A DNA stretch of 64,000 nt from the NCBI RefSeq assembly GCF_039555335.1, contig NC_092640.1, positions 36,574,784-36,638,783 of the forward strand, given 5' to 3'. Below, one piece after another: positions 49,401-61,400 of this stretch. Every line of letters begins with the position of its first letter. The first letter of the stretch is position 1. The position numbers and the translations under genes were made by a program. This DNA comes from Amphiura filiformis (lineage: Eukaryota > Echinodermata > Ophiuroidea > Amphilepidida > Amphiuridae). The notes beneath the pieces are model-generated. The model searched no databases. It saw nothing but the letters and a program-made list of their open reading frames with translations, and was not told where the DNA came from.

Positions 49401-52400
49401 ACTCACCTGCACCCAAAACCAAAAAATGAGCATAAATCAATAGAAAACAAAAGAAATTCTGGAGGAAATATTGAGATTTTGTAATTTTTAGACAAAATAA
49501 ATGTGCCATCCTAACATGTTTGTATGATATCCGGATTTCAAATCCGGATTATGTCAAAGAGGTATTTGGTCAACTCTATGGTCATTTTGTGAGAGTTGAT
49601 CATAGTGAGTTACAGCTTTCTGGTTATTTACCCCTTGGATTGTACGAATTACATATTGAATCTTACTTAGAGCATTCGAAAGTCCATTTCACTCATTGAT
49701 TTAAAAACAATCTCCAAGCAACACACATACACCCCCACACCCCCCCCCACCACTACACACACACACACACACAAAAAAAAAAAAATGAGGACGAAATCAT
49801 TATAATGTGATAGTACCATGGTTAATAGATCAGATCTACTTACATTGGCCAGTAGGGTCTCATATTCTAACACAGCAGTCATATCAATAGTGGCTGCGCT
49901 TTCATCTGCTCCAAGCATCGTGGCTATAGTAACCATGTAATCGAAATATGCCTTCTTGTACTGTATGTAGAAAAATGTTGCAATGTTCAACTCTTATTAT
50001 TGATATTCGATATATTAATAATACTATGCAGATGGGTTATCTCCGAGAACTGCCTGCTGGTGGATTACAAAAGAATGATATATTGGGCCATTAGTATGAT
50101 CGACAATATGGTATAAATGGTAATAGATTGAGCTTAACAGAGACAACTGTAATTTAGTCGGTCGCTTACGTTAGCTGTATATATCGCTTGATTACCCCGT
50201 CAGACATGCTGTAAGAAAAGCAATAGTTGTCAGGGAGGTAAGAATCGAAATGGCTGCGGATCGAACACGCCCCACTTTCACCATAATAACGAAGATTTTG
50301 GTATCAGGTGAAAGTGTAATGTATTTCGGTTAGGCGGTACGAGCAAAGACATTGTAGGTTGGTATTTTACCAAATCGGAACATTGCACTGCCCTTAGTGC
50401 CAGTCAAAACTGAGAGTGTTTAGGTGATGGGTCACATTGTAAGGTTGAAAACACGCTGCGTTACAATCGGACCACACCCAACTTTACGGAGCATCTCCTC
50501 CCAATAATAAAAACTAACAAATATAAACATGTTACGTTAATGCTACTATATGCTTCGTTAAGATTGTGGATAAATGCAAATACTTGTGTTTAATTAAATA
50601 AACGTGTATGTGTTATACGATACTCAGTGGCATAGCCAGGTCTTTGGAACTGGGGGATGGGGAGGAGGGGAGTGGCACACCATTTTTTTCACCACAGACC
50701 GTCTTGTAACTTTACTTCTTGAAGTCACATTGGATTCAATGTGGTGTCATAATGGGCAGGATTAAATAGTGCATCTACTGCAAAACCAAATTTACTCCAA
50801 TATTGTTCAGTTTGGAAATTGTGATTATTTGTCCAAGTGTAAGGATACTTTATTGGCGCAGTATACTTACATGTGCATATTGTTCTACGAGGTAGTAGTC
50901 CCTGCTCTTCATTCCTAGCGATGGCTGATCGATCTAGTGTCATAAATATGATAAAAATAAAAGATAATAAATTAACCACATCTCAAACATATGTCTTATC
51001 ATCAGGTGCTTTGTAATAGGGGCACCCTTCGTTTTTCGACACTGCACTTGTTCGACATGATAATACTATCCCTATAATTGAAGACCGAATTAAAAAGACC
51101 AATTTGCGTATGGCGTCCTGTCAACTAGACCAAAAATGCCGTACCACTCAACTAGTCACTCCAAGGTAACAGATGGAGAAGATACCAACACTTAAAGAAT
51201 GAGTGTAAACAGTGGACTTCGGTTGTATATATAAATGCGCATATATAAATGCGCACGTGACATCTACAAGTCGCCATACCGTATTAAACGATATAAGGTA
51301 CCCGGATGTACATAAACTCCCCGTGCAAAAGTCTAGGGGAAATGACAGGTCGCAAGGAAAATTGCTTTTGCAAAATAGTGGCATTGATTGCAAAGGGTAA
51401 AATAACTTGACCCGAAAGATAAACTCTTTATTAACGTTTTCCATCACGGAAAAAAAAAAATTAACTACGGAAAAGCTAGATATAGCTGATTTACAAACTT
51501 ATATTTCATAATTTCCGTGCTAAATGGGCGTGCCAATTGGCCATATCTATGACGTAGTGCTGGTTTCATACTATCATGCTGCTTGCCGCCGAGCGGCGTG
51601 ACACACGCGCATTGTAGACAAACAGACACAATCAAGACTTGTGAATGGCTGATAAGTCATGCCTCTTGTCGCAACGGCATGAAAGTATGAAAGGGGACAT
51701 GATTGGCTTTAAGGTCAGAACTGTGCAGGCGGCGGATGACATGATCGAGCCGGCAACTTGTGAAACCGCCCGGCCGTATGGCATTTTCCAATATAGTCGG
51801 TTAATTTTGTGGGGTTCGTTATATCGAACCCCAACGGTTTGTATTTATATTATTTATCAACATATGCCTATTTGTTTGTGATATTTCAAGCGTTTTAAAA
51901 TTTCAAAATAATCCCATTCAATTACACGGTTGACGATGAAAATTTACTGAATTAGAGAATGCAATGCGGCCACCACCTGGAACTGTGGTCGCAATTTCAG
52001 TGATTGACAGTGAGGTAACACGAACATGGCACTGGCCATCTGGTCACGTGCGCATTTATATATGCGCATTTATATATACAACCGAAGTCCACTGGTAAAA
52101 TAAATCCTTGAATAGGTCTTAAAAACACATCCAAAAATAGTGGCATATAACTTTAGAGCTAGATATATCCTATAAAAGTAATTTTTTTTTATTTAGGTTG
52201 CAAATAAATAGTTAAGTCCTTTATCTTCAATTTCAAATGGAATCGGTCCACTGAGAGATAATATTGGAGGAGTACTGACTATGTTATTAGTAGCATATCC
52301 TTCAAACGCAAATTTCTGGGAAACGTATTTTGTCTTTGTCCTGTACGTACGCCACTATGTGTTGCGACCGACGAATTGATGTGAAATGTTTGTAGTAACA

Positions 52401-55400
52401 TAAATAGATTTTATCTGTATGTAACTTTCAAAAGAAATAAAGACACGTACAAAACTAAACGTCACTATGGAAACACGCAAAACTCAATACGACACGTCGT
52501 CGATCGCCGTGTAATCCCGGTGGCGTTACTTTTCGTTGGATCCATTCCATGGTGGCGTATCGTGTCCGATACGCTAATGTAGTGAGGTGTTACGCTACTA
52601 TGACTTGTAACATTGTTAGTCCAGGCCCTAGCTAGAACCCGGCCTACACCGGATAGGGCAGAGATTTTGACACTTGATTTGGGTTATTGGACCTTTGAGG
52701 TTAAAGAATCACGGAGGTGCTTTTGCGAAAGCGGCTGCGAATTCGAGAGTCCAAGATGGCCGCCGGCGGCCATTTTGAAAATTTTAAATTTTAGTTTTCA
52801 CTCAATATTCATGTGTAATACATCATTCTATAGGTTTTTGCATACAAGGAATCAATTTCTGACATTATTTTTATGATTGAAGGTCAGTATAACATGTTTA
52901 CATTCAAAATGGCCGCCAAATGGTTGCCAAAAGATGGGGTTTTCATTCAAATGCATTTAGAATTCAATATTTTAACTTATTTGATGTTAAAAATAACCAT
53001 GGGATGCTGATATTATGGTGACAACAAAGCATAAGTCGTCTATGTCATTTCTATCATCTCCTGGATATGTTTAAAAATCAAAATGGCTGCCAAAATGGCT
53101 GCCAAAATAGTCTTTTTTCATTAAAATGTGTTACAGGAGTATTATAAAGTACCAGATTTACAATGAAATGGTGCCAAACATTGTGTTCTTTTGTATTCAA
53201 AGTATCCCTCTGGTAAAGGGGTAACAATATGACATCGGCATCAATTAATATTATCTCATATGGGCATGTAAACATTCAAAATGGCCGCCAAAATGGCTGC
53301 AAAACATGATTTTTTCATTAAAATGGTATTTAAAACAGCATTTTAATAGATGTTGTGTTAAATATTTCCATGGAACGCTGATATAATGTTAAAGGGATAT
53401 TTCTATCCCAATTTCTTCCTGCTCATGTGTTTTTACATTCATAAAAGAATCTTAAATCCTAAATTTCATGCAAATCGGACATTCCGTTGGCGAATTATGG
53501 ACTATAACATACCGTATATTTCAATGGTCCATAGGATTGTGTGTTATACTTTCGTTGGCGACAGAATAAAATTCAAAATCGAACATGTTGGCCGGTTTCT
53601 CTGGAAAGGGAATATATTTGCAAGATTCCTCTTGCACATGATCATTATGCACCTAGTATATAAGGGGTCCCGTTGGTATGAGCATGCCGGCAGAATCATT
53701 TTACGACAGAATGTTAACCATATGCCATGAAGCTGAAAAAATGACATCTCCTGTAAAAAACTGGTATCTTGAAAGTTGGGGTAACAGTCATTTAAAAGAA
53801 TATAATATACTCTTTTAAATGACTGTTACACCAACATCCAAAATATTATTTTGGTGGCCAAGTTGAATTTTAAACATGCCCAATTACCCATAAGTCCAGG
53901 CTGTTTTCCTATTACTGCTATGCTATAATGATTATGTGGGAAAATACTCTCCTTTTATGGCACCATCCCCTTAAAAACCAGATACCTAGTGTCGCTGTAA
54001 CAGATTTTGATGAAAAATAATATTTTGGTGGCCATTTTGGGAGTCACTTTTATTTCTTTGAACTTACCCATGGGATAATTTTGAATGACATATTTTACGT
54101 TACCCTTCTGCCACAAAGATATTTTTGGATCTCGAAGAAAGCACTCATGTGGCACCATTTCCTTAAAAAATCAGATAAATTACATGTTGTTGAGACATAA
54201 TATTATCAATTTAAAAACTACTTGCATGGTCATTTTGGAGAAAAAAAGAAAGGAAAGAAAGCACTATTGTTGCACATAATACATTATGTAAATTGTAATT
54301 TGCTGGAAGGTATGGGTCTTGCTTAAAATGCCATATAGTTGAAAGCTTTCCATCCTGTTTCTGTTTTGCGGAATTTGATGGAAAACAAAAAATAGACTAT
54401 GGGGCAGGTTGGCCCACTTGTGCTGGGGCAGGTTGCCCCCATTGTGTTTATGGGCAAGAGTTATGCATACTTTCTCCATTTTCACCCATTTTGTGTCAAA
54501 TGAAGCAAAATACAATTTACACACCAACACTAGTCAGTTCCATGGATAAAATTGTTCAAAGGCGGAGTATAGTACAAAAAAATCTATATTGTTGTCCTAT
54601 TTGAGCACTTTTTGACTGGAAATAGCAATATTTCAATATCATATTTCTTTATAATTGGGAATTTGTACATAAAAAGTAATTCATCACTCAGAATAGTTAA
54701 TAATGAACAAAAAGTCAATTACAATTGTTATCCACAGCCTTTCAGTTTTTCGTTATGGGTTTTATAAGATGATTGGTTAACGTTATTTCCTTGATTTTAG
54801 CTATTTCCTCAAGAATGACCCATGATGGCGCAAAATGAATTTTATTTTTTGATTATCTTGGAACTATGATAGGTGATATCTTACTGCAGTTGTAACTTTA
54901 GAATGTTTTATTGGAAAGAAATATGGCAATAACACACGGTTGTGCATAGAGGGCCAACCTGCCCCGTTTGGTGGGCCAACCTGCCCCGGCCTGGTTAATT
55001 TTCTTTTCGCTCTCTCCTACAACTACTATAACTTTTGTATAAGTCACAGAGCCATATAAATTTGTTAGCATTTACCTAGAGTAAACAGCTCTCAAGTATC
55101 AAATTGAGAGCCTCCTAACCCACAAACTGAGCTCTCCAGATAAGTGGGGAAAAAGGGGCCAACCTGCCCCGGTCTCCTTACTAGGTGCATAATGATCATG
55201 TGCAAAGGAATCTTGCAAATTTATCTTATAAATTTATAATTTATATCTAGAGAAACGGGCCGAAATGTTCGATTTTGAATTTCATTCTGTCGACAACGAA
55301 AGTATCACACACAATCCTATGGACCATTGAAATATATGTTATAGCCCATAATTCGCCAACTGAATGTCCGATTTGCATGAAAATTTGGGTTTAGGTTTCT

Positions 55401-58400
55401 TTCATGAATGTAAAAACACATGAGCAGGAAGAAATTTGGATAGAAATACTCCTTTAACATTATATCAGCGTTCAATGAAAATATTTAACACAACATCTAT
55501 TAAAATGCTGTTTTAAATATCATTTTAATGAAAAAATCATGTTTTTGCAGCCATTTTGGCGGCCATTTTGAATGTTTACATGCCCATGAGATCATATTAA
55601 TTGATGCTGATGTCATATTGTTACCCCTTTACCAGAGAGATACTTTGAATACAAAAGAACACAATGTTTGGCACCATTTCATTGTAAATCTGGTACTTCA
55701 TAATACTCCTGTAACACATTTTAATGAAAAAAAGACGATTTTGGCGGCCATTTTGGCAGCCATTTTGATTTTTAAACATATCCAGGAGATGATAGAAATG
55801 ACATAGACAACTTACCATAATATCAGCAACCCATGGTTATTTTTAACATCAAATAAGTTAAAATATTGAATTCTAAATACATTTTAATGAAAACCCCATC
55901 TTTTGGCAACCATTTGGCGGCCATTTTGAATGTAAACATGTTATACTGACCTTCAATCATAAAAATAATGTCAGAAATTGATTCCTTGTATGCAGAAACC
56001 TATAGAATGATGTATTACACATGAATATTGAGTGAAAACTAAAATTTACAATTTTCAAAATGGCCGCCGGCGGCCATCTTGGATTTCTCGAATTCGCAGC
56101 CGCTTTCGCAAAAGCACCTCTGTGATTCGTTAACCTCAAAGGTCCAATAACCCAAATCAAGTGTCAAAATCTCTGCCCTATCCGGTGTAGGCCGGGTTCT
56201 AGCTAGGGCCAGGACTATTCTGCCGATATGAAAAACACAGAATTTCACTTTGTAACGATCAATATACATAATTGATTATTAATAATTTGATTTAGAGTGC
56301 TGAGACCTAGCAAAATGATAGAGAACATCATTTTTTTAAAACAATGACCAAAAACCACTACACGCCACTATGAAATGAAGCCGACGATCTGGTTTTCGTT
56401 AGTATACGTGAGAATCACAACGATGTCGTTGAAGAAATAGGGCGCTTTGCATGGAATGTTTGACATACAGAGTTAGAATTAATCATGAAACCTAAACTTG
56501 TAATGTTTTATACCATTATTTATCTAGTATTAGTAAATACTGCAGTTTGGTTCTTCTAAAATCTTTTTGCTCCGTTTGTTCCTTAAAACAGCGAATAAAA
56601 TCAATTAAGATAGAAATCAAACTTTATCTTACAAATAATACATATCGTGTCGAATCTTTTTTATCTACTGCAACAAACGATCCAACGATGACGTCATTGT
56701 TGTATTCCCCTGATAAACGACCCATTAAAGCTTCAAAATCGTAATCAGTCTCGTTCCAAAAACCACCTTTAGTATCTCCTAGAACGGGCCAGCCTCCAAG
56801 ATCGTGTAGTAGATTACGGAGTGGCTCATCATCACGCTCATCGATGATCTCTGTGTCATTAACAAAATTATAATATAACAGAAGTTTATTTGTTTAAAGA
56901 TAATTTGTGATTTTAACATCTTCTTTTCCCAGTATGGATGGATTATAGACGAATCTCAATTCACGCATTCCTACACCTCACTGGCAGCCATAACCGGGTC
57001 CCCGTTGGCTACAATGCACCCAAAATGTGAAATGATTCGGCCGTGCCGGGAATTTTAAACTGCATTCAATCGCCCGTTTTACACCTGCGGCGAAAACACA
57101 CGTAGTGAAAAGAATTATGAAAGTTTACAACACAATCGAATTCCCGTCGGCAAAACATACAGCTTCTACATAGTCCATTGCCTTTTACGTGCGGTACAAA
57201 GAAAATTAAGCCATATACCATATCAAGCGCTATTTCAAATGGATGTATAGTACTTGCGAACAAAAAGACTATGTATGAATAGATGCGACGGGATTACCTG
57301 CGGAATTATCTCTATTTTATATGTTATGCTATTAACCCTCCTCGTCATTGCATCTTCTCTAGACTTTAGGCAGCTTTTATTCGTGGTCAAAACACCAGTT
57401 TGGTGCAGCGGGGACCCAGTAATAGCCGACCAAATCCTGACCATGACTTGATTGGTGAAATTCATCTATAGCCACCACTTCCACCCAAACTGATATAACA
57501 AATGTCGGAACGACTTTTGTATTTACCATTGTGACCGTCTTTAGCTGCATTGTGTTGAACATTAAAGTCTACCAGAAAGGTTAGAATGAACAAGGGCCAT
57601 GGTCATAGTGGTGGTATATCATTCGTAAAAGGTTATATAATAGGTTGTCAAAAAGCATTTAAATGTCGGGTTATATAAAGGGTATACAAAGGGTATAAAA
57701 CATAACATAACATTCATAACATTAAAAAACATTTTTGATAAATTACAATAAATATTTTAAAGCCTTAATGTACGATCTTTTTTCAGAATACCTTTATTTG
57801 TTTCAAAACCGATTTTTTTGTAATACTTACACATGTTCCAACTTAAATCTATGAGCAAACTGTCAAATTCGACCTATTTGTAGTAAAACGCGATGATTTT
57901 CTGTTACTCCGACATATTATCATAATTTTTAGATTATGATAATATGTCAGAACGATCTCGCAAATCGTAGTCTCCTACGAAACCAGTTTGATTACGCTCC
58001 CTCCACACGTGGAGGGAGCGTAACCAAACTGGCTGCGTAGGAGACTAACTCTGAGGCCGCACTCGCCGTCCTAATCCAAATAGTGCGAGATATTTCGGGT
58101 GATAGAGGTGAAGTTTATGATTTTGTTTCTTTGCAAATTCCCAATGTTTTTCGCGTCCAAATGCATTGGGAACTTTCATAATGATTGCATATTATTATTT
58201 CGGAAGAAAAAAAGAAACATTTTAAATGATCGTACATTAAGGCTTTAACATAATGTTATTTAGGTGTTGACAAAATAGTTGGCTAAAAAGTTTACAATAA
58301 CATTTTGAAAACATTAAAAAAATTGTTATAGTTTTGTTTTCATACAAAACGTTTTAAAACGTTTTCATGACTTTCATATAACCCGACACTTCATGTTATT

Positions 58401-61400
58401 AAGACGTTTTTACCGAAACCAAAAGTCCAAATGAAACTTGTTTAAAACGTTTTTTAAAACGTTTTTGTGTTTGCTGGGTCATCACTTCACACTTCCTGTG
58501 AACCGGGGTGAGTTCTGGCATTGCTCGTATGAACTCTCCCCCTCCTGATGATGCGGAGGTATCGTCTGAAAAAGCAATAGCTCTCGAAAACAATATTGTT
58601 GAAATATTACTCAGCAAATTTGCATAAATATCCGCCAATACAAGATAAAACTATTTGCCCAGCCTGACGAATCATGTAAATTAAGGGAGAGAGAAGGTGA
58701 GATCAAATTAAGATAGAAGTACACCATATCTCCCGAAACTGTTTAGAGTGCACACCAATAAATACAAGTCTCCTACACTCTGGGAGGAAAAATCAGTGTT
58801 TCAAACGAGGAAAGGTGTAATATTACTAAATTTACATTAAAAACACTTAAAACCCACTATTAGGCCCTGAATCATATGTATTCCTCATGTAGGCCTGGGA
58901 AATAGATTGGTTGTGAAAAATGATCATGATCCGACTTTTTATGACGATTTGGCTAAACTTGTGTTACATTTCAGAAACACCAAGCTATTTGTGAGGTGTC
59001 CTACGCTGTATGGGATATAGGGTGATCTAGTCGGCGTTTTTCTGGAAAAAATGCCGGACTCCGTATAAAATTTCTACAACGGATGTCTTCGTCTGACCTT
59101 CAAGTTGCAGAAAGGATACGTTTCGAAGAGCTGAGTAGCTCGGAAGGGAAGAAAATAACGTTTTCCCGTGCCATATTTGTACAGAAAATCAATGGAGGCT
59201 ATTTACTGGTGTGCACCCTTAAAACTTTCGGAGGAAAAAAAAACCTCGGCATTTGGTATGATAGCAAAATATCGCTAGCCATCATAACAGACGGCATTGT
59301 CTTACCTAGATCCATACATGAAGAATAAAAGTCCTTCACTTTTGTTATAGCGGTTATATCATCATTAGACTTTTCTATCTCAAATAGTTCTGAAAAATAT
59401 GATAGAGTACATTTTATTCGTATACGCTGGCGAAGTTACGTAATTAATCGGATTAATTACCATAGCAATAGGTGAAAACAATTTTGAACATATCGCGCTG
59501 CACTACAAGCAGGTTACACTCATCACCTGTGTATGTCTACAATTATAGATTGAATACAATACTTGTCTTTTCAAAGATACTAATCTTACAGGTGCAAGTG
59601 ATCAGCATGATATGGTTCAATGCAGAGGTACCGCGTGAACATATCAGTGCAGCGCGGTATATTCAAAAATTGTTTTCACCTATTGCTATGGTAGTTAATC
59701 CGATTATTACGTAACTTCGCCAGCGTATAACATGTAATATCAAAAACAGATTAAGGGATCTGGAATGAGCGTTTTGAGGGTTTCGACAGTATTGTTTGTG
59801 GGACATTAGAGCACATCAGACATATCGAATTGCATTCTGAATACGAAGAATGTCTTTCTGATATCAAATAATTTTCATTTTTTGAAATTCACGATATGAT
59901 ACAAATTTTATGACAACCTATTAAAATTTGATATTTTTCACATTTTTGATATATAACAGTCCTCGAAGTAGATTTTATAAATCTAATGATATATTCTTAA
60001 AGTGTATGTAGCTGGGAGCAAAAGCCGACGATCAATTGAAAAATTTGACCTTTCATATTGAAGAGATGGATTTTTTCCCAAAAAGATCATGGCTTTTCAT
60101 CCAATCTACATACACTTTAAGTATAAATCATCAGATTTACTTCGAGTACTGTTAAATATCAAAAATATCAATTTTTAATCATTTGCCATAAAATATGTAT
60201 TACATTGCGAATTTCACAAAATCAAAATATCAGAAGGAAATTCCTCGTATTCAGAATGCAATTTGATATGGCAGATGTGCTCTAATGTCCCACAATAAAT
60301 ACTGTCCAAACGTTCATATCCCTTCCCTTAACATATTGACTGAAGCATTTGCGAGATATCCATTCAATACAATAACTGGGTGGCGTTATGACTATACATG
60401 TATACAAGTTGTGAGAGAGAATTTGGACCCAATAATGCACGTGCGCTGATCTGTTGATGAGTAAGTCAGTGAATTATTGAGTCAAATTTCTCAAGCAACA
60501 TGCATTTAAAGGATGTCTCCGGCAATCACAATATTATGCCTTATATTTAGAAAAAATAATTATCAAGCACGAATCACATGCAAACTCATATTGACCATAA
60601 AAATGAATCAAAATAGCTGGCTATTAACACGGGATATTCAAAATTCCCGTGCTGGAATAGTCTAGTGCAATGACGTCATGATTACTTGTGCTCAATTGTT
60701 GTCAGCCTTCATTGTATTACTGGGACTTCATCAGAGACAAGAATGCCAAAAGAGATCGGAAGCATAATAGCCCATTCATCGCTGTGTGCAACGTCCGGTT
60801 AGACATTGTTATTTAAATAACATGCTTCACTTGACCGATCGCCAATTCATTTCCGCTTCAGTAACTAAATGTACCTAATGCGCATGAGCAGCCCAATTGG
60901 ACGGTTGCGACCTTCAAAATGACCTTGCTTGGGTCACTCGCCGCACAGATCAAACAAAGTTGATAGGATGGACGATGCGTATGTGAATTGGGAACAAACT
61001 TGTGCTTTAAACTACATTATCGAGACCTACATTATGATTTTTAACAATTGCAATGCATTAAGGAAATAATACACCATGTCATGGGTAACTTTAAATTTAC
61101 CTACGTTTTTCCATTAATTTGTAGGTTTTTTTAAACCAAAAATGTCCCTTTTTTATGGATTCGCCAGATTTTGTCTGAGACAAGAATACCAAATTAAAAG
61201 GTGTCATTTCTTTAAACTCGATTTTAAACTTTTAAAAGTTGTTAATTCGCAGTGCCCACCTCACGCCACTATGGAATGAAATCGACTATTTGTGTATAAT
61301 AACTTTGATCTTACCTTTCAAGACGACTTGGACCTCTTCTATAAGAACCGAAAAGGTACTGTAGCTGGAACGGTCTTCTGGAATAACAGTTCTCTTCAAC

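Noticed and set aside
52613..56269. Several 65-114-codon frames on both strands
   Set aside because: They mirror each other in the inverted arms of the fold-back element and contain unit repeats, not domains.
58399..58638. Candidate for the missing M13 exon on the minus strand
   Set aside because: Has an acceptor-like site, but the protein (Gly/Ser/Pro-rich) lacks the K-x-x-x-LY-x-SC motif and runs into an aaacgtttt repeat.
59083..59328. 81-codon + frame with moderately complex protein
   Set aside because: No recognised domain, no splice or start context, no repeat partner. Left unassigned rather than called a gene.
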